A stretch of DNA of 64,000 nucleotides from Isoetes taiwanensis (taxonomy: Eukaryota; Streptophyta; Lycopodiopsida; Isoetales; Isoetaceae): the NCBI GenBank assembly GCA_021234155.1, contig JAJEKV010000027.1:9025448-9089447 (forward strand), read 5' to 3'. The notes under the pieces were generated by a model that was given only the letters and a program-made list of their open reading frames with translations, was not told the origin of the DNA and searched no databases. Positions 10,708 through 23,158 of the stretch are shown here, piece by piece. The first letter of the stretch is position 1. Every line of letters begins with the position of its first letter. The translations under genes and the position numbers were made by a program.

Positions 10708-10987
10708 CTAGACTCTTGATCCCGGAGGCTTTGTATTAGGATGTTATATAATATAAATATGATCTCTTTTGCACTTTAAATGTTTTGTTGATGTATTTTG
10801 TTCCACAACTATACCAACAACACATATAATGCAAGAGAACGAATAAAACTAACCGTATAGCCATGACCTACTTGTGTATGCAGCTAGAGGCCCGGGCTCA
10901 GGGGAACGACAACGCCGAGACCATAGGGAAGAACAGACTCCGCCCAGGCCACCCCCGGCAAGGAGCCTGTATGAAGCATTTGGGCCC
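10708..10987 (+). other. Spacer between ORF-B and gag
   Basis: AT-rich leader of gag; no hairpin of the A-D type. The frame is open upstream of 10988 from 10874 (a GTG), but homology with Element 2 (MTPE...) places the gag start at the ATG of 10988. Confidence 0.5.
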
Positions 10988-12184
10988 ATGACCCCAGAAG
11001 AGGAAATGTCACAGATAAGGACGGACCTCGAGCAGATAAAGGCTTTCCTGGCCGCACAAGCAGGAGTTGGTTCGGAGGGCAACGCTCAGTTGCCACAAGC
11101 ATCAGCTCGGAAAACAGGAAAGGACAAGAGGAGGAGCAAGAGAAGGAGGTCCCCCAGCACGGAATCCTCTGACTCAAGCTCGGACTCAGACTCTGATTCC
11201 GAGGAAGAGGCTGAACCAGTGCAGGACCGAAGGGATGGCAAGCACAAGGAGACTAGAACCTCGGACTACCAGAAGAAGGTAGACTCTGCATTGGGAAATG
11301 TATGGAAGGCCAGGAAGCTCGAGCAATTCTCAGGCAAGAACAGGTCAGGCATGGAGGCAGAGGCTTGGCTCGATGAGATCATGAGCGAGTATGGCAACGC
11401 CTATGGTATGAAGGACAAGGATAAAGGCAGGGTGGCAACAGCTAACCTGAAGGGAGCAGCACGCATTTGGTGGAAGGGTTATGCCAAGGCCCATGGCTTA
11501 AGTAGGGATGCTTGCAGGTTCAGGAAGTTTGCTAAAGCTTTCAAGCACCATTACGTCCCAAGAGAGCACAAGTCCAGCATGATGCAGCAGTTTTACAGGT
11601 TGCAGCAGGGCAACAAATCAGTCCAGAAATATACAGAGGAATTCATGAGACTAAGGCTCTATGTGCCAAAGTTGGGTGAAAAGCATGCAGTGGAGAGCTA
11701 TATTGAAGGGCTGAATGATGAGATCCGCAAGCTTGTAAGGGCAATAAACCCTAAAACAGTATCAGAAGCAGAATCCAAGGCAATAAGCTTGCAAGGGACG
11801 GGGCCTCAGAATAGCGGGCAGAGGCAGCAGTATTACCAGGATAAAGGCAAGGCAATAGGGAGTTATAGCCCTAGAGCAGCCAGTCCAGGTCCAGCTAGAG
11901 CCCCATATGGTGGCAACCAGGGGAAGCAGCAGGAGAAGAAGTAGGTGTCCTTCAAGGACAAGCAGGAGGGGTCAAACTACTCCAAGGCAGTGCGGTCCTT
12001 TTTGCAGGCAATGCCCAAGGAAAAGAGGCAGGAGTGCATAGAAAAGCAGCTTTGCTTCAGGTGTTTCCAGCCAGGCCACAGGACAGCGAACTGCCCCTAC
12101 ATCATGAGTGCAGCGCTAGCGGAGTTGAGAGATTGGGACACTCCGTCTGACGACGACGGCGAGGCAGCCTGCGACTACATTTAG
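10988..12184 (+). pseudogene. gag: Element 1 gag (capsid and nucleocapsid)
   Basis: Structural polyprotein that would assemble the virus-like particle. Start chosen at ATG 10988 because MTPE there matches the Element 2 start. An Arg/Ser/Asp-rich segment precedes the capsid part with DYQKKVDSALGNVWKARK, ARIWWKGY and YTEEFMRLR, typical of Ty3/gypsy retrotrans_gag. The nucleocapsid zinc knuckle CFRCFQPGHRTANC (CX2CX4HX4C) is at about 12052-12093. TAG codons at 11942-11944 (before the knuckle) and 12182-12184 break the frame without frameshift. A readthrough function for the first TAG is possible in principle, but the other stops make simple inactivation more likely. Confidence 0.88.
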
Positions 12185-14841
12185 GGTGAGTGTCATATCT
12201 TTGCCGCAATAGATACAGAACAAGCAGAAAGCCAGTATAAGGTAATTTCCAGAATAGGGAAGGCCAAGGCCAAGTCCTTCATAGTCCTGATAGACTCGGG
12301 AAGTAGCCATAACTTTGCATCCCCCAAAATGGTCGAGATGTTGAAGTTGAAACCACTGAAGTCGAAGCCGAGGCCCGTCGTCTTAGCAAGTGGAGCAGTA
12401 AGGCAGACGGCAGGCAAGAGAATTAATTTCGACATTGACTTGCCAGGGATTAATATCCAGATGGGGGCAGAAGTAATGGGCATTGGCAAGTATGACTTGA
12501 TTATAGGAATGGAGTATCTTGGACAAGCAGGGGCCATCATTGATTGTGGAAAGCGGAAGGTAACCCTCACAGCACCCAATGGCAAGATCATAGAGATCAC
12601 ATGTAAAGAAGTTGTTCCCATTATGCAGTGCATGTCTAGTAAGCAGCTGTTCAGGTGCATAAAGAGTGAGCAGGTAGCATATATCTTCAAGCTCGAGATC
12701 CAAGAGCCCGAATTAGAAGAAGGTAAGGAAGATAAGGGGCTCATCAAGTTGCCCAAGCAAGTAGCTTATTTGATCACGGAATTCCACGATCTCTTTCCAG
12801 ATGAGATCAAGCAGCTCCCTCCTTATAGGGGAGTCGAGTGTGAGATAGCACTCGAACCAGGAATGAAGCCGACGAGCAAGGCCCCATACAGAATGACGAC
12901 GCAGGAGCTGACGAAGCTAAAGAAGCAATTGCAGGAGTTGCTCGACCTAGGCTTCATTAGACCTAGCGTCTCGCCGTTTGGAGCACCCATTCTTTTTGTA
13001 AAGAAGAAGGATGGTAGCTTGAGGATGTGCATAGATTACAGGCAGTTGAACAAGCACACCATCAAGAATAAGTATGCGCTCCCCAGATCAGACGATTTGA
13101 TGGATCAGCTCCAAGGGGCAAAGGTCTTCTCCAAAATCGACCTAAGGTCAGGCTATCATCAGATCAGAATAAAGGAAGAAGACATCCATAAAACGACTTT
13201 CAGGACCAGGTATGGGCACTATGAGTTCATGGTAATGCCTTTCGGCTTATCGAACGCCCCAGCAACGTTCATGAGGCTCATGAACGACATCTTCAGAGAG
13301 TTCCTGGACACCTTTGTGATAGTATTCTTTGATGACATTTTGGTGTATAGCAGATCCCTGGAGGAACACGTGCAACACTTAAGGAGAGTGCTGGAAAAGT
13401 TGAAGAGGCACCAGTTGTACGCCAAGTTGTCGAAGTGCCACTTCGCAACAGAGAAGGTGGAATACCTGGGTCATGTGATCTCAGCAGAAGGAATCTCGAC
13501 GGATCCTGCCAAGATTGAAGCTGTCATTCAGTGCCCGGCACCGAAGAATGTGCATGAGGTCAGAAGTTTCCTTGGCCTAGCAGGGTACTACAGGAAGTTC
13601 GTGAAGAACTTTGCTAAGATAGCGGCCCCGCTAACAGACTTGACGAGGGCGGAAAAGGTGAAAGATTGGGTAGACCATTAGCACAAGAAAGCCCAAGCGG
13701 GATTTGAATTGTTAAAGGAAGCTTTGACAACCGCCCCCGTCTTAACCCTGCCAGACCCAGAGAAAGATAAGCTTGTGGCGACAGATGCGAGTAAGATAGC
13801 CACAGGTGCAGTGCTTATGCAGGAAGAGCGTGTGGTAGCGTATGATTCCAGGAAGATGAACGACGCCGAAACACGCTACCCGACGCACGATCAAGAATTG
13901 CTTGCAGTTGTCAGAGCATTAAGAATTTGGAGGCACTATCTCTTGGGAAGGAAGTTCCAATTGGATACAGATCATCAGAGCCTCCAGTATGTATTCACGC
14001 AACCACACCTTAATCTGAGGCAGCGAAGGTGGATGGAGTTCCTCGAGGAGTATGACTTTGATATAGTCTACAAGCCGGGGAAGCTCAATGTGGTAGCAGA
14101 TGCGCTTTCAAGGCATCCCCTGACAACTAGAGTGCATTGCAATGCAATTTCGACGCTCTCCAGCGACTTTGGTAAGAAGATTGAAGAGTCCTTGCCAACG
14201 GATGTGGATTTCAAGGAAGTATGGGCAAGCCTCTCTAGGGAGGCTAGAACAGATAAAGAGCGGGAAGCCTTCAAACATTATAAGAAGGAAGGCAACCTGT
14301 TATACCATAAAGACAAGTTGTGCGTGCCCGAATCATCAGGTGTAAGGAAATTGATCCTCCACGACACGCACAACAATCCAATAGCTGGCCATGCGGGATT
14401 CATGAAGACATATTTCAAAGTGCGCAGCAGCTATTATTGGCCAGGAATGAAGAAGCAGGTAGCTCGCTACATCAAGAAATGTCAGCTATGTCAGCAGACG
14501 AAGGCAGAGCAGCTTCGAATTCCAGGGGCATTGGAGCCATTAGCGGTGCCAAACGCTAAGTGGGAGGTGATCAACATGGATTTCATAACAGGGCTTCCAA
14601 GGACAGTAAGAGGGAAGGATGCTTTGATGATAGTGGTCGACAAGTTGTCGAAGATGGCACATTTTGTGCCTTGCAGGACCACAGACACCGCTATGGATAC
14701 AGCGAAGCTCTTCACCAAAGAAATCTTCAGGCTTCATGGCATGCCAAGGGAGATTATCTCCGACAGGGATCCGAAGTTTATGAGTGCCTTTTAGCAAGAC
14801 CTCTTTGCGACAATTCAGACGAAGCTATCCATGAGCACCAC
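12185..14841 (+). pseudogene. pol: Element 1 pol, 5' part (protease, RT, RNase H, integrase core)
   Basis: Protease active site [10 protein letters not shown] near 12284; RT with [24 protein letters not shown] and the catalytic FFDDILVY near 13325; RNase H with ATDASK near 13777 and DTDHQSL near 13966; integrase HHCC zinc region (GHAGF...CQLCQQ, about 14365-14500), then first Asp in NMDFITGLP (about 14571) and second Asp in ISDRD (about 14757). TAG codons at 13679-13681 and 14792-14794 sit where Element 2 has Trp. The match to Element 2 ends at about 14841, before the third catalytic residue (Glu). The protein resumes at 32391. Ty3/gypsy order PR-RT-RH-INT is clear. Confidence 0.92.
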
Positions 14842-15654
14842 AAGGCCCTCAAAAATGAACTACTTTAATTAACCAATACAAAATTTTCTAAAAACCATGA
14901 TATATGTTGTTTTTCATGCACGAACTTTGTTGATAGACGAAAACCACGTGTTATAGTGGTTTCTTGAATTTAGGACATGGTTATTAAGGATGGTTATCAA
15001 TGCCATAGTGGTTTATTAATATTAGTTGTGATTTATGAGATATTTGCATGTGTACTATAATGGTTTATTAAAACTAATAATAGTTTGTTGAAACCACTCC
15101 ATGAATTGGAACATAGTTTTAAGGGGTAGGGTTTTTAGTGAAAAACAACGTATATACATCATTTGCATACAAGGAGATTTACATTTGCATCATTGTGATT
15201 TGGATTTACTTAATGCATGAAGTCCGATGTGCTATGGGAAAGTTCAAAATTTTCTCTTATTAGGTTGAGATTGATAGAGCTAGAGCCATTGATCACTTAA
15301 GTCATTTACAAGCGATGTATTTGGTTGAAGTCATTTGAGAACACTTTGTGAAGCCACAAGCATACTAAGTGTTATCGGGTTGGGGGCATGGCTTCTTAAT
15401 CTCTTCAATATGACAAAGGGAAGAACTGTTTTCTCGATCTCGTCACATAAACCTTCTCTACTACTAGTAGGAGGTAAGTTAACATTAAAGAGCTTGCAAA
15501 TGACTACCTACTAATCATCTAGTCTTTTCTTCTAAAGCATGGTAAACATAAGAGCATGTATTTTAACTTTAAACCTTGCATTCTGAGTCACCATCATCAT
15601 TCACATGCATGTAACCATGTTGCATCTCTATATCCTTAACACCTTGTCACCATA
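14842..15654. other. Left part of an unidentified insert in Element 1
   Basis: AT-rich DNA between the broken integrase of Element 1 and Element 2. No coding signal. It continues at 28869 on the far side of Element 2. The segment 14842-32390 minus Element 2 is about 4.3 kb; I see no TIRs, LTRs or Helitron ends at its borders. Confidence 0.5.
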
Positions 15655-15659
15655 GAGTG
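15655..15659. repeat. Target-site duplication of Element 2 (left)
   Basis: GAGTG, repeated at 28864-28868 directly after the other LTR. Confidence 0.92.
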
Positions 15660-17299
15660 TGTGACGCTCCCTGCTAAATATACGGCGCCCGGCCGTACAC
15701 TCGGCAGGAAATCCCCCGTCCGGCTCAACAACCGCACAGGCCCTCCGTCTATCCCGCACTCTGGAACCTCCGTAGTGCGGGAAGGGGACACAAAGGTGTC
15801 TTGCGCGCCCTTCCCCTATGGGCTCCTATCACAGCGGAAGCATAAACACGTCAGAACTAGCAATACAATACAATATGCTACCTCGAAGGGTAGCTCAACC
15901 GCATATCCATAGATGCAAGGAACATAATCATATGCCATAAAACATGGGAGCTCCTACCCGTGGTTCCGACACGTAAGGGAGTCGACTGACTGGATAAGCC
16001 TCAAGATAGAGCAGACCGAGTCATAACAATGGCGGGGCCGGCATAAGACAATGGCTAGGGTTGACCACTCCATCCGCCCCTCCTGTGCATACTTTGCAGA
16101 TGGGCTAGATCAAGCTGTGGCATGACTCTAACCTTCCGGATACGCAATCCCATGGCATCACCCATCGGGGACTACTCCGGGTTGCATCTCCCCTGGTCCG
16201 GCGAGGTAGGAAGGGTTGCATCTCCCTTCCCGGGTCTAGAGGCTCCACGGCGGCTAGAGAATCGTGGCGACACACGATTCGTGCCCGTGAACCCCCAAAA
16301 CAAGAGCCAAGCCGACACTTGCAACTCTTGAGAGGCGGGCGACACCATTGCCCCAGAGGTGTCGGACCCATGCTCGCCCACACCAAGTGACCAGACCATA
16401 AGCCTAGCCCACTATGGGATCCCCCCGGCCCCCACTTTCGGGGGGATCCACCCTCCATCTTGCCTCTAGCCCCGTTATGTGGTGCTGAGTCACATCATAG
16501 CCTCCATAGCCCGGTGGGTTCCTATGCACAGGCCGCAACTAATAGGAACTAAGGGATCTACACTAGGAGCATACTACATATGGCCCTAGGTCTCTACCCC
16601 CCTTCCCAATACAAGAGGAGCAACATGATCAACCAATATCACATACATCACATCATGATCAATATCAATATCATATGAACATCTTAACCTAATCATACAT
16701 AGCTAACTAACAGTTAGGGTTCCTTGATTAGGGTTCAAGATGTTCAACAAAGGATCTAGGGTGGCTCTACTCTAGATATGAACTACTAACCCATCTGGAG
16801 TGCTAACTTCCAGATGAACTAACATGAACTCTACTCAACCTACCTCCTCCAGAAGCGCTTCCTCCCATCCCTGGCGTCTCCATGCCCCTTGACGTGGATC
16901 GAAGGCTTGCTCCCTCTACGATCATACACACCTTCCAGGGGCTGCTGCTCCAGGCTAGACTATGATGAACGGTGCTCGAAACGGGGTTTCGGGCACGTGG
17001 ATGAGAGATCAGGTGCTAGGTCAGGGAAAAGGGTCTAGGGTTAGGGTTAGAGCCAATATAGGTGTGAGTCCACATGGGATGCCACGTGGCACCACTAGGA
17101 TAAGGCCGTGTGGCGGTTGCCCAATAGGATAAGGCCATGTGGAAATGGGCCTTATCCTAAGGTTATCTAAGTTAAACGATTAACTTAGATGTGCACCCCT
17201 TGCCACTTTCTGAGGCATACAAGGCTACCTAGGTAGACTTGTATGGTGACGGTCCAGGAATGTACGTATTTATGGCGTATATTCCCCTGGAACGTCACA
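15660..17299 (-). repeat. Element 2 3' LTR
   Basis: 1640 bp, matches 27218-28863 throughout with scattered substitutions and a cluster of one-base indels around 16160-16460. Confidence 0.95.
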
Positions 17300-17314
17300 T
17301 TCTCCCCCCCTTAG
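17300..17314 (-). other. Element 2 polypurine tract
   Basis: On the minus strand, AAGGGGGGGAGAA lies directly upstream of the 3' LTR start, the expected place for the plus-strand primer. Confidence 0.85.
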
Positions 17315-17700
17315 GACAATGCTGTCCTCAGCATTGCGCTAAGGTGACGAACCTAACTATCCTGCAAAACAACATCAGAACATACACTTAAGTTAAGTTT
17401 AAACGATCAACTTCCTATTAAAAAGTTAAATGTCAAAATTTAGGCTATATTTGTACTTATACAAAATTATATAGCCTTAACAAAGTTACTTCTTACAATA
17501 ATTCAAAACATTATTATAAGAGTTATTAGGGTTCATAATCTAAATTATGGTTCCCCCATCTTCTCGTAATGCGCCCCACCTCGAAGCTCCTTCTCACTTG
17601 CCTGCACATGGAGCACATTACGTTAGTTTAATTAATAAGTTTGTGGTTTTAGGGGACCACCCCCCTTACCAATACCTTGCACTCGATCATGGCCCTTTTC
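17315..17700 (-). other. Element 2 3' untranslated region, AT-rich part
   Basis: Between the tandem repeats and the polypurine tract; no coding signal. Confidence 0.6.
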
Positions 17701-17719
17701 GGTTTGAGCTTAAGGACCA

Positions 17720-18060
17720 TTTAAGATGATCCCATCATCGCCCATGATCAAGTGCTACCTTGTACTTTCGGTTACCGGTCGAAAGTACCCTAGTGCATTA
17801 TGCCCCAAGGGTTTTAAGCTAGGGAACGTCTCACGATCCCATCATCGCACATGATCACTTTAACCTTCACCATGACCCCCCTATGGCCAGGTGTGCGAGC
17901 CCCGCATCGTGGCATAGGGAGCATCCGATCGATGTCCCATCATCGCGCACTATGCCTCACTTCCTCTCTCCCATGACCCTATTGGTCATGCGCACCTCTT
18001 GGTGCATGTTGGCCTAGAGAACGCCTTAAAGGCTTATCTCATCATCGCCCACATGTTCCA
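17720..18060 (-). repeat. Four degenerate ~100-bp repeats in Element 2 3' UTR
   Basis: The core CCCATCATCGC (plus strand) recurs at 17731, 17838 and 17936, and as CTCATCATCGC at 18038, spacings 107, 98 and 102 bp. In sense orientation the core reads GCGATGATGGG. Element 1 keeps one related CGATGATGAGACC near 33079. Sits between the pol stop and the polypurine tract; may be a structured RNA or packaging signal. Confidence 0.7.
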
Positions 18061-18134
18061 AGATTCTGGCATATGTATTCCACTAGCTAGAATACATCTG
18101 CCAGAGCTAGAGGTTAACTAAGAAACATACTAAG

Positions 18135-21074
18135 CTAACCTCCTGGCAAGTCGGGGTCGACCAAGTCGGAGACGACTCGCCCATCAAACTCCTTCATAAT
18201 TTCTGGGTATTGCTTCTCCAAATCCTGCTTCAATACCCATGTCGCGTCTTCCACGGGCAAGTGTTTCCACTTGACCAAATACTGGAGGAACCGAGACCTC
18301 CTAGTCTTCTTGAATGACTTATCAAGAAGTAACTCAGGCACAATTTTGACTTGCTCCTCCGTCATTTCCAACAAAGTTGGAGTATCCAAGACCTCCTCAG
18401 GGTTAGGATTGTGCCTTTTCAATAAACTTACGTGGAAAACCTTGTGAACTTTGAGATGGGCCGGAAGATCCAACTTGTAGGCTTGGGAGCCCACTCTCTC
18501 CAAAATCTTGAACGGACCAGCCCATCGAGGGGCAAGCTTCTTGCAACTTCCAATCCGAAGCTTAGCTTGCTTAACCTTGATCTTCAACCACACGCTATCG
18601 CCTACCTTGAACTCTCTTACGGTCCTGTGCTTGTCGGCTACACTCTTCTGTCGACTTCTTGCTGCTAGGAGGTAACCTCTCACTTCTTCCACCAAGCTAC
18701 GCATATCTCCTAGCATCTGTTGGGACACTTCAACCTTTGACACGGATTGTGCCAAGTGTCCGGGGTTAAGCATCGGTACCCGTAATTTACCATGAAAGGA
18801 GACATCCGAGATGACTCTGCTGCTTTCTATTGTGGCGAATTCCACCAAGTGGATGTACTCATCCCACTTGGACTGCTTATTCCACACAAAGCTTCTAAGC
18901 ATATCTTCAATGATTCGATTCGTCCTCTCCGTCTGACCATCTATTTGAGGATGATATGCCGTGCTCATGGAGAGCTTCGTCTGAATGGTGCTAAAAAGGT
19001 CCTGCCAAAAAGCACTCATAAACTTAGAATCTCTATCAGATATTATCTCCCGAGGCATGCCATGGAGCCTAAAAATCTCCTTCACAAATAGCTTGGCGTT
19101 ATCTAATGCCGTAGTTCTACAAGGCACAAAATGTGCCATCTTAGATAATTTGTCTACTACGACCATCAATGCATCCTTGCCCCGAAGAGTCTTGGGAAGT
19201 CCTGTGATAAAATCCATACTTACCACTTCCCACTTCGCATTCGGTACTGCTAGAGATTCCAAGGCTCCTGGAATTCGAAGCTGCTCCGCTTTGGTTTGCT
19301 GGCACAACTGGCACTCACGAATATATCTTGCTATCTGCTTCTTCATTCCCAACCAGAAGTAGCTACTTCGAATCTTGAAGTAGGTCTTCATAAACCCTGC
19401 ATGCCCTGCTATTGGGCTGTTGTGTGTGTCATGAAGAATTAACTTCCTTATACCTGACGATTCGGGTACACACAACTTATCTTTATGGTATAACAAGTTG
19501 CCTTCCTTCTTATAATGCTTGAAGGCTTCTCGTTCCTTATTTGTTCTAGCCTCCCTAGAGAGGCTTTCCCATACCTCTTTGAAATCACCATCAAATGGTA
19601 ATGTCTCCTCAATTTTCTTGCCATACCCACTCGAAAGAGTTGATATAGCATTACAATGAGTTCTCGTCTCAAGAGGTCTTCTAGAAAGAGCATCGGCGAC
19701 CACATTCAACTTACCTGGCTTATAAGCAATCTCAAAGTCATACTCTTCTAGGAATTCCATCCACCTCCTTTGCCTTAGATTAAGGAGTGGTTGGGTAAAG
19801 ATGTATTGAAGGCTCTGGTGATCAGTATCTAACTGAAACTTCCTCCCAAGCAAATAATGCCTCCAAATACGAAGAGCTCTTACAATAGCTAGAAGTTCCT
19901 GATCATGGGTTGGATTGTCGTTCAACTTCTTGGAGTCATAAGCTATTACTCTTCCTTCTTGCATAAGGACTCCACCTGTCGCTATCTTACTTGCATCTGT
20001 TGCTACTATCTTGTCCTTGTCCGGATCTGGCAGAACTAGCACTGGTGCTGTTGTTAAGGCCTCTTTAAGCTTTTCAAATGAAGCTTGAACATTTTCTAAC
20101 CAATGTGTTCTCCAATCTTTCACCTTAACACTCTTAGTGAGGTCCGTCAAAGGGGACGCCCACTTGGCGAAGTCCTTCACGAACTTCCTGTAATAACCTG
20201 CCAGACCTAGAAAGCTTCTTACCTCCGCCACATTCTTTGGAGCTGGCCAATCCACTACTGCTTCAATCTTTGCGGGGTCGGTGGAGATTCCGTCCGCCGA
20301 TATGACATGGCCCAAGTACTCCACTCTTTCGGTAGCAAAGTGGCATTTGGAGAGCTTTCCATACAAGCGATGCCGCTTCAACTTTTCCAACACCCTTCTC
20401 AAATGCTGACTATGATCTTCGATGGACTTGCTGTAGACTAGAATGTCGTCGAAGAAGACAATGACAAACTCATCTAGGAAATCCCTGAAGACGTCGTTCA
20501 TGAGGCGCATGAACGTTGCTGGAGCATTCGACAATCCAAAGGGCATTACTATAAACTCGAAGTGGCCATACCGCATTCTAAAGGCGGTCTTATGGATATC
20601 TTCTTCCTTTATCCTTATTTGGTGGTATCCTGACCTTAAGTCAATTTTAGAGAATACCTTTGCTCCTTGGAGCTGGTCCATCAAATCATCTGCCCTTGGC
20701 AATGCATACTTATTCTTTATCGTCTGCTTGTTGAGCTGGCGATAATCTATGCACATTCTCAAACTACCATCTTTCTTCTTCACGAAGAGTATGGGTGCTC
20801 CAAAAGGAGACACACTTGCTCTAATAAAGCCAAGCTCAAGCAATTCCTGGAGTTGCTTCTTGAGCTCAACCAACTCCGGGGTGCTCATCCTGTATGGTGC
20901 CTTGCTGGTAGGCTTAGCATCTGGTGCTAATGTGATTTCGCACTCCACACCCCTATAAGGTGGTAGTTGCCGGATCTCATCCGGAAATACATCCTTGAAT
21001 TCCGAAATAAGCCTTGCTACTGGCTTGGCACTGCTTCCCCTTTTGGTCGTTCCCATCCTGCTTATTGGGCTCAA
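18135..21074 (-). CDS. pol: Element 2 pol: RT, RNase H, integrase, chromodomain
   Basis: 979 open codons in one frame. [10 protein letters not shown] (residue 109), catalytic FFDDILVY (207-214). RNase H: ATDASK (358-363), DTDHQSL (416-422). Integrase: zinc HHCC region (551-591), Asp in SMDFITG (about 621), Asp in ISDRD (about 680), Glu in GQTERTN (about 716), then a GPY/F-type module ([12 protein letters not shown], about 851) and HVSLLKRH. The last 65 residues form a chromodomain (about 912-963: [18 protein letters not shown]). The Trp of the ATW cage position is present but the first cage aromatic is not obvious, as in many retroelement chromodomains. Compared with Element 1, a few residues of RNase H (the ETRY section) are missing, and the segment after VEFA (about 745-770) is altered, suggesting compensated indels. 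It overlaps the gag-PR frame by about 98 nt in another frame. Confidence 0.93.
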   Translation of the reverse strand: MSPISRMGTTKRGSSAKPVARLISEFKDVFPDEIRQLPPYRGVECEITLAPDAKPTSKAPYRMSTPELVELKKQLQELLELGFIRASVSPFGAPILFVKKKDGSLRMCIDYRQLNKQTIKNKYALPRADDLMDQLQGAKVFSKIDLRSGYHQIRIKEEDIHKTAFRMRYGHFEFIVMPFGLSNAPATFMRLMNDVFRDFLDEFVIVFFDDILVYSKSIEDHSQHLRRVLEKLKRHRLYGKLSKCHFATERVEYLGHVISADGISTDPAKIEAVVDWPAPKNVAEVRSFLGLAGYYRKFVKDFAKWASPLTDLTKSVKVKDWRTHWLENVQASFEKLKEALTTAPVLVLPDPDKDKIVATDASKIATGGVLMQEGRVIAYDSKKLNDNPTHDQELLAIVRALRIWRHYLLGRKFQLDTDHQSLQYIFTQPLLNLRQRRWMEFLEEYDFEIAYKPGKLNVVADALSRRPLETRTHCNAISTLSSGYGKKIEETLPFDGDFKEVWESLSREARTNKEREAFKHYKKEGNLLYHKDKLCVPESSGIRKLILHDTHNSPIAGHAGFMKTYFKIRSSYFWLGMKKQIARYIRECQLCQQTKAEQLRIPGALESLAVPNAKWEVVSMDFITGLPKTLRGKDALMVVVDKLSKMAHFVPCRTTALDNAKLFVKEIFRLHGMPREIISDRDSKFMSAFWQDLFSTIQTKLSMSTAYHPQIDGQTERTNRIIEDMLRSFVWNKQSKWDEYIHLVEFATIESSRVISDVSFHGKLRVPMLNPGHLAQSVSKVEVSQQMLGDMRSLVEEVRGYLLAARSRQKSVADKHRTVREFKVGDSVWLKIKVKQAKLRIGSCKKLAPRWAGPFKILERVGSQAYKLDLPAHLKVHKVFHVSLLKRHNPNPEEVLDTPTLLEMTEEQVKIVPELLLDKSFKKTRRSRFLQYLVKWKHLPVEDATWVLKQDLEKQYPEIMKEFDGRVVSDLVDPDLPGG

Positions 21075-22845
21075 TTGCCTCTAATCTCAAAATGTAATCC
21101 ACCTTATTTCTTTCTATACTTTTCCTTAGCTGCTTCAAAGAAATGCACTGCATAGAAGAAGCTGCCTTCTTACCTTTCACTATGAATTTGGTGCCGTCCG
21201 GTGCTGTCATGGCGACTTCATTGCGGTCACAGTCGATCATGGCTTTCGCTGGCTTTAGGAACTCCATTCCTACTATAAGGTCATACCTTCCAATTTCCAT
21301 GACCTCTGCCCCCATCGGCCACTTACTTCCACTAAGGTTTATGTCGAATGTGATCCTCCTCCCCTTAGTGTGCCGAATGGCGCCGTTTGCCATAGCAACT
21401 GGCCTTGGCTTAGACTTCAATACCTTGTTCTTCATTAGGGCAGCCAGCCTAGGAGAGGCGAAGTTGTGAGAGCTACCTGTGTCTATGAGGACTACATATG
21501 GGTTGCTATCTATGATTCCATCAGCCGCAATCACTGTCGACTGATTTTCAATATCACCCGACTCAATATTTGCACAGATATGGCACTCACCGTCTATGAA
21601 GTCCTGGGCCTCATGCTGGTCGTCGTCTTCATCTGCTTCTGTCGGTGAATCCCAATCCCCAAGCTCTGCCAAAGCTGCCTGCATGACGAATGGGCAATCA
21701 TGTGTTCGGTGCCCTGGCTGGAAGCACCTAAAACATAGCTTCTTCTCGATACACTCATGCCTTTTCTCCTTCGTCAGACTGTCTAGAAGACGCTTTAGCA
21801 CGCTGCCCCCTGATGCATTCTGCGGCTTACGATCCCCAAAGTTCTTACCCTGAGCTCTTCCGTGCTGCTGGCCTCCTGATGGCATAGCTGCTGATTGCTT
21901 ACTCTGGTACTGCCCTTGGTACTGACCTGTTGACTTTCCTTTGAAGGCCGACTGCTTCTCCCCTGGCGTTGGTGGAGCTTCTTCCAAACTTATGGCTTTA
22001 TCCTCGGCTTCTGCCACTGACTTTGGGTTGATTGCTCGGACTAGCCTTTTGATATTGCTGTTCAATCCCTCAATGTAAGTTTCAACCGCTTGCCTTTCCG
22101 AGACTCCGGGAACATGGAGCCTGAGTCGCATGAATTCCTCTGTGTACTTTGATACTGACAAGGTACCCTGGTTCAATCGGTAGAATTGCTAGATCTGCCT
22201 GCTAGTATGTGACCTAGGCACATAATGTCTGCGAAAGGCCTTGCTGAAGGTTTTGAATCTGCAACTGTTCCTTTTGAGCTTGTTGGACTTTTCGTAGCCT
22301 TTCCACCAGATTCTAGCTGCTCCTATCAAGTTTGCTGTAGCAACTTTCCCTATATCCTTATCCTTCATGCCATAAGAGTTACCGAACTCTTCCATCTCGT
22401 CAAGCCAGGTTTCTGCCTCCATACCTGACCTGTCCTTCCCTGAGAACTGACCCAACTTCCTAGTCTTCCACACATTGCTCATAGCACTGTCAACTTTCTT
22501 TTGATAGTCATCTGCCTTCCTTGCCCGGGCTCTTACCTGAGAAGTATCAGACTCACTTTCTGAGCTGGAACTGTCTTGACTGTCTGAAGTGTCGGATGAA
22601 CTGGAGCTAGGTGGTGTTGGACTCCTTCTGTTTCTCCTTTTCCTCTTCCTGTCTCTGGCATTTCCCTGATTGTCCTGCCCCTCCGGCTGTGGACCTTCCT
22701 CGATGCCTTGCTGAGGTAGCGGTGGAGGTGGTGGTGGAGCAGGTGCATATTCTTGGGCATTCATCAATGGGGTGGCCCAGTGAATCAGCTGATGCATCTG
22801 GTTCCTCATCTGGACGAGCCTTGTGTTGATTGCTTCCGGCGTCAT
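20977..22845 (-). pseudogene. gag-pro: Element 2 gag and protease
   Basis: ATG at 22845 starts MTPEAINTRL. A proline run, an Arg-rich part and a Ser/Asp-rich part precede the capsid region (DYQKKVDSAMSNVWK, ARIWWKGY). TAG at 22189-22191 replaces a Gln codon (CAG in Element 1) and divides the frame; the same frame continues with FYRLNQGT and YTEEFMRLR. The zinc knuckle CFRCFQPGHRTHDC is near 21,710 and the protease site LIDTGSSHNF near 21,480. The frame runs into pol but a one-base shift around 21,030-21,070, close to an AAAAGGGG run, puts RT in another frame; Element 1 has a single frame here, so I read the shift as a mutation rather than a programmed site. Confidence 0.88.
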
Positions 22846-23158
22846 TTTGTCGTTGTTGTCATCTTGATCACGTCCAAACAGGTTTCTGGGTACCCACTGG
22901 TGATGCCGGCCTTGAGAACCTGAGCCTGTGTTCCTTGCTGCAAGGATTGATCATCAACACTTGATATTTAGATTAGGCATTAATCAAGCTTATTTACATT
23001 TGAATTATTGTTAGGTACAAAAGAAATCATATGAAAATTCCACTTACAAGTCAAGATCATAGTAAGACATTAATCAATATATATATATGAATACATGATA
23101 ATGACTGAAGAGAGAATATTTTTCAATACAATTACTTAATTAACAAAGCATATTTTCC
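22846..23158 (-). other. Spacer between ORF-B and gag of Element 2
   Basis: AT-rich, no coding signal; equivalent to the 10708-10987 spacer in Element 1. Confidence 0.55.

Noticed and set aside
8067-14794. TAG reassigned as a sense codon
   Set aside because: Real ORF ends here use TAG too (10705), and other elements and LINE pieces show ordinary decay, so inactivation explains it better.
20977-21074. Programmed gag-pol frameshift in Element 2
   Set aside because: Element 1 has a single uninterrupted frame through the same boundary, so a mutation is more likely; not excluded.
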